DNA of 43,909 bases, from positions 1 to 43,909 of the forward strand of contig JAHRHA010000041.1 in NCBI GenBank assembly GCA_020027875.1, written 5' to 3'. Shown here piece after piece: positions 22,378 to 32,005 of the stretch (within the stretch, counting starts at the first letter, position 1; each line of letters starts with the position of its first letter). A model generated the notes under the pieces. It was not told where the DNA came from, did no database searches, and worked only from the letters and a program-made list of their open reading frames with translations. The position numbers and the translations under genes were made by a program. The DNA comes from Micromonosporaceae bacterium (GTDB lineage: Bacteria; Actinomycetota; Actinomycetes; Mycobacteriales; Micromonosporaceae).

Positions 22378-25300
22378 TGGCCAGCTCCGCCATGACGGTC
22401 TCGTCGATCTCGCGGCCGGCCGCTTGGACCGCGCGGATCACCCGGACCACGCGTTGGTAGTCACGCGGTACGACGGCGGTGAACTCGTGCAGTGCCCGCG
22501 ACCAGTTGTCGAGCAACCGACTCGCGATCGGGGACGCCGTTTCGGCGCGGTGACGCTCCACGAGGTCCCGCAGCGTCGCCGTGTGTTCACCCGACACCTT
22601 GACGAGGTTGACCAGTTCGGCGTTGACCCGTGACGGATCCAGTTGCCAGACGTAGGCGAAACCGCCCGACATACCGGCGGCGAAGTTGCGCCCGGTCGGG
22701 CCCAGCACGACAACCGTGCCGCCGGTCATGTACTCGCAACCGTGGTCACCGATGCCCTCGACGACCGCCGCAGCACCGGAGTTGCGCACCGCGAACCGCT
22801 CGCCGACCCGGCCACGCACGAACATCTCTCCGGCCGTCGCACCATAGAGGATCGTGTTGCCCGCGATGATCTGTGCCTCGTCCGCGCCGTCATCTCGGAC
22901 GAACGGCGCCGCCTCATCGGGACGCAGCACAAGACGTCCGCCCGACAGCCCCTTGCCGACATAGTCGTTCGCATCGCCGTGCAGCCGCAGCGTCACCCCA
23001 CCCGGTACGAACGCGCCGAAGGACTGTCCGGCGGTGCCGCGAAGCGTCACGTCGATGGTGCCGTCGGGCAGTCCGGCGCCGCCGTGACGGCGTACGACCT
23101 CGCCGCCGAGCATCGCGCCGACGCTGCGGTTCACGTTGCGTACGACCACCTCGAAGGCCACCGCCGCGCCACGCTCCAGCGCCGGCGCCGCGCGCGCGAT
23201 GAGCTCGTTGTCCAGTGCCCGGTCGAGCCGATGATCCTGCGCCCTCGTACGCACGCGCGCGCCGCCCGAGGCGGGTATGTGCAGCACTGGCGAGAGGTCC
23301 AACCCGTGCGCCTTCCAGTGCGCAACGGCCGGCCGGACGTCGAGCAGCTCGGCGTGGCCGATCGCCTCCTCCAGGCTGCGGAAACCCAGCTCGGCCAGGT
23401 ATTCGCGCACCTCCTCGGCGAGGAACGTGAAGAAGCTCTCCACGAACTCGGGCTTGCCGGTGAACCGCTTGCGCAGCAACGGATTCTGAGTAGCGATGCC
23501 GACCGGGCAGGTGTCGAGATGGCAGACCCGCATCATGACGCAACCCGCCACGATGAGCGGCGCGGTGGCGAAGCCGAACTCCTCCGCACCGAGCAGCGCC
23601 GCGATCACGACATCGCGCCCGGTCTTGAGCTGCCCATCGACCTGCACCGTGACGCGGTCCCGCAGCCCCTGGATGAGCAGCGTCTGCTGGGTCTCCGCGA
23701 GCCCCAACTCCCACGGCGTGCCGGCGTGCTTGAGCGAGTTGAGCGGGGAGGCGCCCGTGCCGCCGTCGTGACCGGAGATCAGGATGACGTCGGCCTTCGT
23801 CTTCGCCACGCCGGCGGCAACCGTGCCGACGCCGACCTCGGAGACGAGCTTGACGTGCACCCTGGCGGATGGGTTGACGTTCTTGAGGTCATAGACCAAC
23901 TGGGCCAGGTCCTCGATCGAGTAGATGTCGTGGTGCGGCGGGGGCGAGATGAGTCCCACTCCGGGCGTGGCGTGGCGGGTCTTCGCGATCCATGGCCACA
24001 CCTTGTTGCCAGGCAGCTGCCCGCCCTCCCCCGGCTTGGCCCCCTGCGCCATCTTGATCTGCAAGTCGTCGGCGTGCACGAGGTACTCGGTGGTCACCCC
24101 GAACCGTCCGCTGGCCACCTGCTTGACCGCCGAGCGTCGCCGCGGGTCGTGGAGCCGGTCGACGTCCTCGCCACCCTCGCCCGTGTTGGACTTGCCGCCG
24201 AGCCGGTTCATCGCGATGGCGAGCGTCTCGTGCGCCTCGGCCGAGATCGAGCCGTATGACATGGCGCCGGTGGCGAACCGCCTAACGATCTCGGCAACTC
24301 CCTCGACCTCGTCGAGGGGTACCGGCCCCCGGGCCCCGGCCCGGAGCTCGAAGAGCCCTCGCAGGGAGCCCGCCGCCGCCGCTAGGCTGTCCACTGTGGA
24401 GGTATACTGGCGGAACACGTCGTACTGGCGCGACTTCGTCGCGTGCTGGAGCAGGAAGACCGTCTCGGGGTTGAACAGATGCACCTCCCCCTCACGCCGC
24501 CACTGGTACTCTCCGCCCACCTCGAGCCGCCGGTGGGCGCGCTCGGCCCCGTTCGCGGGGTACGCCGTCGCGTGCCGGGCGGCCACCTCGGCCGCGATCT
24601 CGTTGAGTCCAACCCCACCGATCGTGCTGCTCGTGCCGGTGAAGTACCGGTCGACGAGCCGCTTGTCGAGACCAATGGCCTCGAAGACCTGCGCACCGGT
24701 ATACGAGGCGACGGTCGAGATGCCCATCTTGGACATGATCTTCAGCACGCCCTTGCCGAGGGCCTTGACGTAGTTGCGCACCGCTATGGCCGGAGCCACG
24801 CCGGTCAGGGCCCCGGTCGCGATGAGATCCTCGACCGACTCGAAAGCCAGATAGGGATTGATGGCCGCCGCACCAAATCCGAGCAACACCGCGACGTGGT
24901 GGACCTCGCGGCAGTCCCCCGACTCGACGATGAGGGCAACCCGGGTGCGCGTCTGCTCCCGGATCAGGTGCTGGTGCACCACCGCGGTCAGCAGCAGCGA
25001 TGGGATCGGCGCGAGATCCACAGTGGAGTCGCGGTCGGAGAGAACGAGGATTCGCACCCCGTCCTCGATCGCCTCGGAGACGCCCCGACAGATCTCGACC
25101 AGCCGCGCCTTGAGCCCGGCACCGCCATCGGCGACCCGGTAGAGCCCGCTGACCCGGACCGACCGGAACCCAGGCAGGTCGCCATCGTCGTCGACAGAGA
25201 GAATCTTCGCCAGCTCATCGTTGTCGATGACCGGGAAGGGCAGGACGATCTGTCGACAGCTCGCCGGGCCCGGGTCGAGCAGGTTCGCCTCCGGCCCGAT

Positions 25301-26938
25301 CGAGGCTGAGACGCTGGTAACCAGCTCTTCGCGGATCGCGTCGAGCGGCGGATTGGTCACCTGCGCGAACAGCTGCGCGAAGTAGTCGTAGAGGAGCCTA
25401 GGGCGCTTGCTCAGCACGGCGATCGGCGTGTCCGTACCCATCGAACCGACCGGCTCGGCACCAACGCGCGCCATCGGACCGAGGAGGACCTTGAGTTCCT
25501 CCTCGGTATAGCCGAAGGTCTGCTGGCGCCGCTGCACCGAGTCATGCGTGTAGACGACATGCTCCCGGTCGGGCAGCGTGTTCAGATGCATCAGCCCCGC
25601 GTGCAGCCAGTCGGCGTACGGCGCATCCGCCGCCAGCTCCTTCTTGATCTCGTCGTCCTCAATGATCCGACCGGCCTCGGTGTCGACCAGGAACATGCGG
25701 CCCGGCTGAAGCCTGCCCTTGGCGACCACCTCCGAGGGGTGCACGTCGAGCACGCCCGCCTCGCTTGCCAACACCACGAGCCCGTCCCGCGTGCGCCACC
25801 ATCGGCCCGGACGTAGCCCGTTCCGGTCGAGCACCGCGCCCACTACGGTGCCGTCGGTGAAGGCGACGCACGCCGGACCGTCCCACGGCTCCATCAGACA
25901 CGAGTGGAAGCGGTAGAAGTCACGCCGCTGCGGATCCATCGCCTCGTCGTTCTCCCACGCCTCCGGGACCATCATGAGCACGGCGTGCGGAAGGCTGCGC
26001 CCACCCAGGTGCAGCAGCTCGAGGACCTCGTCGAAGTTCGCCGAGTCGGAGCCGCCGGGCGTACAGACCGGAAATACACGGCGCAGGTCACCGCTGATGG
26101 CATCACTGTGGAGAAGGGCTTCGCGCGCCGCCATCCAGTTGCGGTTGCCCCGGATAGTGTTGATCTCGCCGTTGTGGGCGACATACCGGTACGGGTGAGC
26201 CAGCGGCCAGGACGGAAAGGTGTTCGTGGAAAAGCGCGAATGCACGAGCGCGATCGCGCTGACGACCCGCTTGTCGGACAGGTCCGGGAAGAACGTGGTC
26301 ACCTGCTCGGGCGTCAGCATTCCTTTGTAGACGATGGTCCGGCTCGACAGCGACGGGAAATGCAGCGCGACCCCGCGTTCCCGCGTCTCCCGCTCGACCT
26401 GCTTGCGGACGCAGAACATTATCCGCTCGAGCTCCAGTCCGCCGAGTAGATCGCCAGCAGGGTGGTGGGCCTCAGCGGTGAGCCGGTGCGCGGCGAGGAA
26501 GACCTGGCTGATGCGCGGCAGCGCGGCGAGCGCGGTCCGGCCGAGGTCGTGGGTATCGATGGGCACGTCGCGCCAGCCCAGCACCTGCGCGCCCTCGCCG
26601 ATGGCGTACTTCTCAAGCACCCTGATCGCCCGCGCGGCGTCGGCGCCGTTGGTCGGGAGGAACACCAAACCAGTGGCGTACGAGCCGGCCGGCGGCAATT
26701 CGAAGTCCACCACGGCGCGCAGAAACTCGTCCGGCACGCCGATCATGACACCCGCTCCGTCGCCCGTGTTCGGCTCCGCCCCACGGGCCCCGCGGTGATC
26801 CAGCCGGCACAGCGCCGCTCGCCCCCGCGCGACCACATCGTGGGATCGGCGCCCGGCCACATCGACCACGAAGGCGACTCCGCAGGAGTCATGCTCGTAA
26901 CGGGGATCGTAGAGGCCCTGGCGGGGGGGAGCGGTCAT
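22370..26938 (-). CDS. gltB: Glutamate synthase large (alpha) subunit
   Basis: A 1522-residue enzyme that makes two glutamates from glutamine and 2-oxoglutarate. The N-terminal class II amidotransferase domain starts at the nucleophile Cys19 ([13 protein letters not shown]), which implies removal of an 18-residue propeptide. The central domain, the FMN-binding synthase domain with the [3Fe-4S] motif [12 protein letters not shown] (C-x5-C-x4-C) and the C-terminal GXGXG beta-helix domain follow. ATG 26938 is the start, because AGGAGG lies four bases upstream; another ATG five codons earlier overlaps that site. The upstream region has a TAGACT -10 candidate on the minus strand (27027-27022). Confidence 0.96.
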   Translation of the reverse strand: MTAPPRQGLYDPRYEHDSCGVAFVVDVAGRRSHDVVARGRAALCRLDHRGARGAEPNTGDGAGVMIGVPDEFLRAVVDFELPPAGSYATGLVFLPTNGADAARAIRVLEKYAIGEGAQVLGWRDVPIDTHDLGRTALAALPRISQVFLAAHRLTAEAHHPAGDLLGGLELERIMFCVRKQVERETRERGVALHFPSLSSRTIVYKGMLTPEQVTTFFPDLSDKRVVSAIALVHSRFSTNTFPSWPLAHPYRYVAHNGEINTIRGNRNWMAAREALLHSDAISGDLRRVFPVCTPGGSDSANFDEVLELLHLGGRSLPHAVLMMVPEAWENDEAMDPQRRDFYRFHSCLMEPWDGPACVAFTDGTVVGAVLDRNGLRPGRWWRTRDGLVVLASEAGVLDVHPSEVVAKGRLQPGRMFLVDTEAGRIIEDDEIKKELAADAPYADWLHAGLMHLNTLPDREHVVYTHDSVQRRQQTFGYTEEELKVLLGPMARVGAEPVGSMGTDTPIAVLSKRPRLLYDYFAQLFAQVTNPPLDAIREELVTSVSASIGPEANLLDPGPASCRQIVLPFPVIDNDELAKILSVDDDGDLPGFRSVRVSGLYRVADGGAGLKARLVEICRGVSEAIEDGVRILVLSDRDSTVDLAPIPSLLLTAVVHQHLIREQTRTRVALIVESGDCREVHHVAVLLGFGAAAINPYLAFESVEDLIATGALTGVAPAIAVRNYVKALGKGVLKIMSKMGISTVASYTGAQVFEAIGLDKRLVDRYFTGTSSTIGGVGLNEIAAEVAARHATAYPANGAERAHRRLEVGGEYQWRREGEVHLFNPETVFLLQHATKSRQYDVFRQYTSTVDSLAAAAGSLRGLFELRAGARGPVPLDEVEGVAEIVRRFATGAMSYGSISAEAHETLAIAMNRLGGKSNTGEGGEDVDRLHDPRRRSAVKQVASGRFGVTTEYLVHADDLQIKMAQGAKPGEGGQLPGNKVWPWIAKTRHATPGVGLISPPPHHDIYSIEDLAQLVYDLKNVNPSARVHVKLVSEVGVGTVAAGVAKTKADVILISGHDGGTGASPLNSLKHAGTPWELGLAETQQTLLIQGLRDRVTVQVDGQLKTGRDVVIAALLGAEEFGFATAPLIVAGCVMMRVCHLDTCPVGIATQNPLLRKRFTGKPEFVESFFTFLAEEVREYLAELGFRSLEEAIGHAELLDVRPAVAHWKAHGLDLSPVLHIPASGGARVRTRAQDHRLDRALDNELIARAAPALERGAAVAFEVVVRNVNRSVGAMLGGEVVRRHGGAGLPDGTIDVTLRGTAGQSFGAFVPGGVTLRLHGDANDYVGKGLSGGRLVLRPDEAAPFVRDDGADEAQIIAGNTILYGATAGEMFVRGRVGERFAVRNSGAAAVVEGIGDHGCEYMTGGTVVVLGPTGRNFAAGMSGGFAYVWQLDPSRVNAELVNLVKVSGEHTATLRDLVERHRAETASPIASRLLDNWSRALHEFTAVVPRDYQRVVRVIRAVQAAGREIDETVMAELANA

Positions 26939-27099
26939 GACGCCTCCTGACATCGTCCTAGGGGGATGTGGGACGACGTCGGCCCGCTCAGCAGCGCAGT
27001 CGCGCTCGCACGTGTCCCTGGAGTCTACGCGATGGCCACGGTTTTCCCACGGAGCAAAGGAGTTTCCTTCTCAGGGCGTGAGCGTTAGGGTTCCCGGTC
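26939..27099. promoter_or_regulatory. Divergent promoter region between gltB and a GNAT gene
   Basis: The 161 bp hold the starts of both transcripts. On the minus strand TAGACT (27027-27022) is a -10 candidate for gltB, which would give a leader of about 80 nt. On the plus strand TTAGGGT lies about ten bases before the GTG of the GNAT gene. No riboswitch fold was recognised. Confidence 0.45.
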
Positions 27100-27930
27100 G
27101 TGACCGCGATCACCGAGCTCATCGACCGCCTGGAACGCTGTTACGACGCCATCCCCCGGGTCGGCGGTGCGAGGGTCGAGCCGGTGGGCCCGTTCGAACT
27201 CTTCCTCCGCGACGGTCCCGGCTGGCCCTACTATGCCCGGCCGCGAGTCGGCACAACCACGGTGACCGCCGCAGACGTCGAAGCCGTCCTGGCGCGCCAG
27301 CGCGCGCTCGGGGTCCCACCGGCGATCGAGTGGGTGCACGACGTGACGCCGGCGCTCCTGTCGGCCGTGGAGTCAATCGGCATTGCTGTGCTGCAAGCTC
27401 CACTGATGGTTCTCGATCCCGCGCGGTTGCCCGCCGCGGCGTCGCTCACCGCCGCGCAGGTCATCCTCCTTGATCCGAACTTACCGGACTTTTCAGACAG
27501 TCTCGCACAGAGCTCGGCGGTGGCTCGGGTCGCCTTCGGCGATGGCGGTACGGGTGTCGGCCCGGCCGGGAGGGCCGAGCGCGACGCCGCCGTGGCCACC
27601 GCGGAGCCGGGACCGGTGGCGTTGATCGCCGAGGGCCTGCGCGCGGGGCACAAGGCGGAGGCGGTGGCGTTCACGCCCGCGGAGGGCGTCGTCGCGCGGG
27701 GAGCGCTGCAGTCGGCGCGAGGTGCCGCCGAGATCGTCGGGGTGGCCACGCTGCCGGCGGCCCGCCGGCGCGGCCTGGGCGCAGCTGTGAGCGCCGCGCT
27801 GGCCCGCCATGCCCTGGAACACGGAAACGATCTCGTCTTTCTCTCTGCGGCCAGCGAGGACGTGGCTCGTGTGTACGCGCGGATCGGCTTCGACCGCGTC
27901 GGCACGGCCTGCATCGCCGAAGCCTCATGA
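27100..27930 (+). CDS. GNAT-family N-acetyltransferase
   Basis: A 276-residue protein. The C-terminal half is a GNAT domain: EIVGVATLPAARRRGLGAAV carries the acetyl-CoA pyrophosphate-binding RRxGLG motif (motif A), and VFLSAASEDVARVYARIGF the closing motif B. The N-terminal half (about 1-140) is not recognised, but similar two-part GNATs are common in actinobacteria. Substrate unknown. GTG 27100 has no ribosome-binding site and may be leaderless. It is divergent from gltB and converges on the monooxygenase gene, with a family A element between them. Confidence 0.85.
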   Translation: MTAITELIDRLERCYDAIPRVGGARVEPVGPFELFLRDGPGWPYYARPRVGTTTVTAADVEAVLARQRALGVPPAIEWVHDVTPALLSAVESIGIAVLQAPLMVLDPARLPAAASLTAAQVILLDPNLPDFSDSLAQSSAVARVAFGDGGTGVGPAGRAERDAAVATAEPGPVALIAEGLRAGHKAEAVAFTPAEGVVARGALQSARGAAEIVGVATLPAARRRGLGAAVSAALARHALEHGNDLVFLSAASEDVARVYARIGFDRVGTACIAEAS

Positions 27931-27938
27931 TCTAGAGG

Positions 27939-28004
27939 CTCGTCGATCTAGGGCGTGGCGACGTGAGTTGATCACTAACCACGTCGCTACGCCCTAGATC
28001 GCGT
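27939..28004 (-). repeat. Family A palindromic element, copy 3 (inverted)
   Basis: Arms CGATCTAGGGCGTGGCGACG.. (27944-27965) and its near-complement (27980-28001) pair at 21 of 22 positions around a 14-nt loop with TTGATCAC. Its reverse complement aligns without gaps to copies 1 and 2. It starts nine bases after the GNAT stop and lies between convergent genes, so it could terminate both. Confidence 0.9.
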
Positions 28005-28062
28005 GGCGCGGACGAGAACTGGATAAGCGAGGCGGGAGGAGGACTCGGCGGGCTCGCGGGGG

Positions 28063-29328
28063 TCAGGGTGGGGGCGTCCACTGATGCGCCGACGCGGCGG
28101 CACGGTCGAGTAGGCGGGGTGACACCCGCTCAAGCCAGGTATCGCGGGCGCGGACGGTGAGCCGGCCCCTCGCCTGCATCACCAACCCGAGTCGCCGGGA
28201 GGTCTTCGCCACCCGGGCCACCCGCTCCCGACGGGCCAGTGTGTACTCGTCGAGCGCAAGCGGAAGCGTCTCGCCGGGTCTGGCGTCGCGAAGGAGCGAG
28301 CGCAGTGTTGCCGCGTCCTCGAAGGCGAGGCACGCGCCCTGCGTCAGGGTCGGTGTCGCCACATGCGCCGCGTCGCCCAGCAGCACGAACCCCCCGGCGC
28401 CGACCGGGAAGCTGAACCGGCGCGGCAGCGGGCGCAACTCCTCGCCGGCCTGCTGCACGAGGTCCTCCGGCTCGGTCGCCTCCAGCAGCTCGCCCACCGG
28501 TGCCTGCCAATCGGCGAACCAGCGGCGTAGGAGCGTCAACTGGGTCGCTAGCGCCTCTGGGCGGACGGCACCCGGAGCGGTGGCGACCCAGTAGATGCCC
28601 CCCCGGGTGGAGCCGCCTGACGTCCCGCGCCCGCCGAGAGCGGCGTGCAGGAAACGGTGGCCCGCGCCGAGCAACTCCCCCGCGGCGGGTACGGTTTCGG
28701 CCAGCTTGGGCGCTCGGTACCAGGGGATGACCGCGCGCCACGAGGTATAGCCGGCGGAAGTCACCGCGGACTGCGGCGCCAGCCGGCGACGGATGGCGCT
28801 GCGGCTGCCGTCCGCGGCCACGATCAGGTCCGCCTCGAAGGTGTGCTTGCCGGTGCCGACGGCCGGCCGCTCCGCCGTACCGGCCCGGACGGTGGTGACC
28901 TCAACCCCGGTACGGATCTCAATCTTCTCGCCGAGGCCGGCCATGAGGGCGTCGTGAAGGTCGTCGGCATGCACCACCACCGATTGCTGGTGCGGCCCGG
29001 CTTGATACGACGGGCCGCCACCCGCCGTGGGCAGCGGTTGTGCCCCATCTGCCGGCGCTCCATCAAGCGGCGCGACGTCGGCCTGCACGAGCCACCGGCC
29101 GTCCGGGCGCCGGATGCCGCCGGCGACCATCGGGAATGCGATGTCGCCGAGGCTGAGGCCGAGCGCCTGCAGCGCGGCCACCCCGTTGGGCCAGATCAGC
29201 AACGCCGCACCGTTGCCCCGAAGCCGATCTCCGCGCTCGAGCAGGGTGACGTGCCAGTTCGACCGCGCGAGAGCCCCGGCCGCGGCGAGGCCACCCACGC
29301 CCGCCCCAACCACGACCGCCGTTCGCAC
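28063..29328 (-). CDS. FAD-dependent monooxygenase (UbiH/PHBH-like)
   Basis: A 421-residue flavoprotein of the aromatic hydroxylase group. FAD motif GAGVGGLAAA (8-17), the ADGSRSAIR motif (172-180) that contacts FAD and NAD(P)H, and GDAAHVATPTLTQGACLAFED (318-338) are intact. Such enzymes hydroxylate aromatic or polyketide substrates or open epoxides; which one cannot be told here. GTG 29328 lies four bases after the lgt stop, so it is probably translated from the lgt mRNA. A basic C-terminal part (RLTVRARDTWLERVSPRLLDRA) follows. It may be a tailoring or catabolic enzyme, but no partners are nearby. Confidence 0.9.
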   Translation of the reverse strand: MRTAVVVGAGVGGLAAAGALARSNWHVTLLERGDRLRGNGAALLIWPNGVAALQALGLSLGDIAFPMVAGGIRRPDGRWLVQADVAPLDGAPADGAQPLPTAGGGPSYQAGPHQQSVVVHADDLHDALMAGLGEKIEIRTGVEVTTVRAGTAERPAVGTGKHTFEADLIVAADGSRSAIRRRLAPQSAVTSAGYTSWRAVIPWYRAPKLAETVPAAGELLGAGHRFLHAALGGRGTSGGSTRGGIYWVATAPGAVRPEALATQLTLLRRWFADWQAPVGELLEATEPEDLVQQAGEELRPLPRRFSFPVGAGGFVLLGDAAHVATPTLTQGACLAFEDAATLRSLLRDARPGETLPLALDEYTLARRERVARVAKTSRRLGLVMQARGRLTVRARDTWLERVSPRLLDRAAASAHQWTPPP

Positions 29329-29332
29329 GTCG

Positions 29333-30397
29333 CTACTTCTTCTCGGCGCTCGCCGAGTCGCCCGCCTCTTTGTCCACTATGGAATCGCTATGATCGTCGG
29401 CGTCGCTATGATCGTCGGTGGCACCGCCGGCACCAGCATCGTCACCGGAACCATCGGCAGCAGGCGCCAGGGCCGACTTGCGCCACTCGATCGGCTCACC
29501 GCCGGCCGTGACGAGGTGGAGAGCACCGTTGTCGTCGACCCGGACGTGCTCCTGCGGGCCGCGTACGCGCAGGAAGTAGACCAGTGCGCCGAGGAACACC
29601 AGGATCGACACCCAGTTGTTCAACCGCAGGCCGTAGAACTCCAGCGCGGTGTCGGTGCGCATGGCCTCGATCCAGAAGCGGCCAACGGTGTACGCCATCA
29701 CGTAGAGCGCGAACGCGCGACCCTTGCCCAGCTTCCAGCGCCGGTCCACCAGCCAGACCAGCAACGCCACGCCAAGATTCCATACCAACTCGTAGAGGAA
29801 CGTCGGGTGGAACGGGCTGCCAGCGAGCACGATCGGGTTGCCGTCGGCATCCGTGTATGCCCGGCCGTTGCTCATGTCGAAGTCGTAGACCCTGAGCCCC
29901 CAGGGAAGACTGGTGGACGAGCCGAACAGCTCGTTGTTGAACCAATTGCCAAGACGGCCGATCGCCTGGGCGACTGGCAGTCCTGGCGCGAGGGCATCGG
30001 CGAAGAAGGTCAGCGGTACGCCCAGCCGGCGGCACGCGATCCACGCGCCCACCGCACCGCCAGCGACGGCGCCCCAGATGCCCAGGCCGCCGTTCCACAC
30101 GGCGAACGCCTGGAGCGGGTCACCGTTGGCGCCGAAGTACCCTGCCGGCGACGTGATCACGTGATAGATCCGCGCGCCGACGATGCCGAACGGCACCGCC
30201 CACACGGCGACGTCGAGCACCATCCACTTGGGCGCGCCGCGTCGGCGCAGCCGGACCTCCGTGATCGCGCAGGCTGCGACGATCCCGAGCAGGATGCAGA
30301 GGGCGTAGGCACGGATCGGGAGCGGCCCGAGGTACCACACGCCCTGACTCGGGCTGGGGATCTCGGCAAGGTAGCGGATGGCGTCGTTCACGGGCAC
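29333..30397 (-). CDS. lgt: Phosphatidylglycerol-prolipoprotein diacylglyceryl transferase
   Basis: A 354-residue membrane enzyme that attaches diacylglycerol to the lipobox cysteine of prolipoproteins, the first step of lipoprotein maturation. The Lgt signature GRLGNWFNNELFG lies at 147-159, with HVITSPAGYF, an Arg-Tyr region (GARIYHV) and about seven hydrophobic segments. Past residue 290 there is a hydrophilic acidic tail with a duplicated DDHSDA/DDHSDS from an 18-bp direct repeat (29385-29420). Long acidic Lgt tails are known in actinobacteria. The GTG at 30397 or 30391 may start it. It follows trpCBA in map order, though the trp genes are transcribed away from it at their 3' end with the Nudix gene between. 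Confidence 0.95.
   Translation of the reverse strand: MPVNDAIRYLAEIPSPSQGVWYLGPLPIRAYALCILLGIVAACAITEVRLRRRGAPKWMVLDVAVWAVPFGIVGARIYHVITSPAGYFGANGDPLQAFAVWNGGLGIWGAVAGGAVGAWIACRRLGVPLTFFADALAPGLPVAQAIGRLGNWFNNELFGSSTSLPWGLRVYDFDMSNGRAYTDADGNPIVLAGSPFHPTFLYELVWNLGVALLVWLVDRRWKLGKGRAFALYVMAYTVGRFWIEAMRTDTALEFYGLRLNNWVSILVFLGALVYFLRVRGPQEHVRVDDNGALHLVTAGGEPIEWRKSALAPAADGSGDDAGAGGATDDHSDADDHSDSIVDKEAGDSASAEKK
29385..29420. repeat. 18-bp direct repeat in the lgt 3' end
   Basis: TCGCTATGATCGTCGGCG is followed directly by a copy with one change. It encodes the duplicated DDHSD motif in the acidic C-terminal tail of Lgt. Confidence 0.85.
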
Positions 30398-30464
30398 AAC
30401 CTACCGCCTGGGAGCCGGTCCGCAAGAGGCCAGGTCGGCCCAGAATGGGCGAGGAGGAGACGGG

Positions 30465-30647
30465 ATGACTGATTCCGAGAAAACCCCCGCCGTTTCGCTC
30501 GCAAGCTTCGCGACGAGGACCGCCGTTTCGTTCGCAAGCTTCGCGACGAGGACCGCTGTTTCGCTCGCAAGCTTCGCGAAAGTGCGACCCAAGCTTGCCG
30601 AGGCACTAGGCGAGACGTGTACTCGGCTCTACGCTTTCTCGCTATGA
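30465..30647 (+). CDS. Small ORF built from an 11-residue repeat, coupled to a Nudix gene
   Basis: A 60-codon frame starting MTDSEKTPAVSLASFATRT. It has a strong ribosome-binding site (GAGGAGGAGAC, four bases before ATG 30465), and its stop overlaps the Nudix start as ATGA (30644-30647). Three units of the 11-residue repeat AVSLASFATRT, from a 33-bp DNA repeat, fill the centre; the tail is KLAEALGETCTRLYAFSL. I know no such family. It could be a real peptide, a translated leader controlling the Nudix gene, or the remains of a gene into which a repeat expanded. The start signals favour translation; function unknown. Confidence 0.5.
   Translation: MTDSEKTPAVSLASFATRTAVSFASFATRTAVSLASFAKVRPKLAEALGETCTRLYAFSL
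30487..30585. repeat. 33-bp direct repeat, three units
   Basis: Units at 30487-30519, 30520-30552 and 30553-30585 share CCGCCGTTTCGCTCGCAAGC then TTCGCGACGAGGA; the second has one change, the third diverges at its end. Each has a HindIII site (AAGCTT). Thirty-three bases are eleven codons, so the reading frame is kept through the array. Confidence 0.93.
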
Positions 30648-31138
30648 GCTTGCTCACTTCCGCGGTTGCCGCGGTCATTCGTGACCCGGCCGGCCGCGTG
30701 CTGCTGTGCCAACAGAGCCAAGGTCACCGGCTCTGGGGCCTCCCCGGCGGGAGAATCCGCCACGGCGAGAGCCCGATTCACGCCGTCATCCGCGACATTC
30801 GCGAGGAGACCGGCACCGAGATCGAGGTCATCGACCTGCTCGGCATCTACCAGCTCACCGGCGACGGTTGCGGCGCTGACCTGCCCGACGTGCTCGTGCA
30901 CGTCTTCCGGGGCAGGGTCGCGGTCGGCGACATCGCCGTCAACGCTCCCGGCCGCATCTGCCGCCTCGCTTGGCACGATCCGGGCGCCCTGCCGGAGCCG
31001 GTGACCGCCACGACGCGGGCCGCCGTCGCCGATGCCATCGAGGGCCGCTCGGGCGTACTGCGCGACGTCCATCGCGACGCCGAGCCCGAGGTGCCGGAGG
31101 CCGATGACGCCCCGGCGCTCTCCGCCGCGGCTGCCTGA
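30644..31138 (+). CDS. Nudix hydrolase
   Basis: A 164-residue protein with the Nudix box GGRIRHGESPIHAVIRDIRE then ETGTEI. It fits G-x5-E-x7-RE-x2-EE-x-G except that the first RE is RD. Nudix enzymes cleave nucleoside diphosphates linked to another group, such as oxidised nucleotides, ADP-ribose or NADH; the substrate cannot be predicted. The flanking AVAAVIRDPAGRVLLCQQSQ and WGLPGG are typical. ATG 30644 is chosen over 30617 because it overlaps the stop of the small repeat ORF as ATGA. The C-terminus is acidic and Ala/Pro-rich. It converges on trpA with 12 bp between stops. Confidence 0.9.
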   Translation: MSLLTSAVAAVIRDPAGRVLLCQQSQGHRLWGLPGGRIRHGESPIHAVIRDIREETGTEIEVIDLLGIYQLTGDGCGADLPDVLVHVFRGRVAVGDIAVNAPGRICRLAWHDPGALPEPVTATTRAAVADAIEGRSGVLRDVHRDAEPEVPEADDAPALSAAAA

Positions 31139-31150
31139 GCTCGCCTCTCC

Positions 31151-32005
31151 CTAGCGCACCGACCGCCGCACACCCGCGGCCAGGTCGGCGGTGAGCGTAC
31201 GCAGCGCGGCCAGCCCCGCCTCAGGGTCAGGCGCGTCTAGCAGACAGCCGACCAGCGCGCTGCCGACGATGACCCCGTCGGCGTAGGAGCCCACCTCGGC
31301 CGCCTGGCCCCCGTCCCGTACCCCGAGCCCTACCCCGACCGGCAATGCTGGCTGTTCCGCTGGCAGGGTGCCGGGCAGGGCTGCCGCCGCCCGGATCCGG
31401 GCGACCAACGCCGGCGCCGCGCTCGATGTCACATCGCGGGCGCCGGTGACGCCCATGACGCTGGTCGCGTAGACGAAGCCGCGGCACGCCGCTACCGTCA
31501 TCGCGATGCGGGCATCCGTCGACGACGGCGCGACCAGGAAGATCCGGTCCAGACCGTACTCGTCGGAGGCGGCCATCCACTCGTCGGCCTCGTCCGGAAT
31601 CAGGTCGGGCGTGATGAGCCCGGCCCCGCCGGCCCCGGCGAGGTCACGCGCGAACGCGCCGACGCCACGCTCGGGTCCGCCACCGGTGTAACGCTCGACG
31701 AGGTTCCAGTACGTCATGACGACCACGGGTACGCCGAGGTCAGCGACCGCCTCGACGGTACGGATCACATCGGCGCCACGCACGCCCCGGGCGAGCGCGA
31801 TCTCGCCCGCGCGTTGAATGACCGGACCGTCCATGACCGGATCGGAGTAGGGAAACCCGACCTCAACAAGGTCGACACCGGACTCGGCAAGCGCCCGTAC
31901 GGCGGTGATGCCGCCCTCGACGGTGGGGAACCCGGCGGGCAGGTAGCCGACGAGGGCGGCCCGTCCTTCGGCGCGCGCCTTCTCGAAGGCGACGGTAACC
32001 GTCAT
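31151..32005 (-). CDS. trpA: Tryptophan synthase alpha chain
   Basis: A 284-residue TIM-barrel enzyme that cleaves indole-3-glycerol phosphate to indole, passed to TrpB. Catalytic Glu48 and Asp59 are present in DLVEVGFPYSDPVMDG, along with YVMTYWN-like VVMTYWNLVERY and the phosphate-binding GVGLGVRDG. ATG 32005 shares one base with the trpB stop (TGATG), showing coupling; the frame to 32023 is longer but lies in trpB. Last gene of the trpC-trpB-trpA group. Confidence 0.96.
   Translation of the reverse strand: MTVTVAFEKARAEGRAALVGYLPAGFPTVEGGITAVRALAESGVDLVEVGFPYSDPVMDGPVIQRAGEIALARGVRGADVIRTVEAVADLGVPVVVMTYWNLVERYTGGGPERGVGAFARDLAGAGGAGLITPDLIPDEADEWMAASDEYGLDRIFLVAPSSTDARIAMTVAACRGFVYATSVMGVTGARDVTSSAAPALVARIRAAAALPGTLPAEQPALPVGVGLGVRDGGQAAEVGSYADGVIVGSALVGCLLDAPDPEAGLAALRTLTADLAAGVRRSVR

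Noticed and set aside
22643..24259. Plus-strand frame of 538 codons opposite gltB
   Set aside because: Antisense of a well-conserved gene; composition typical of a shadow frame (Arg, His, Asp rich).
30487..30585. 33-bp repeats as a CRISPR array
   Set aside because: Units are directly adjacent with no unique spacers and no cas genes nearby.
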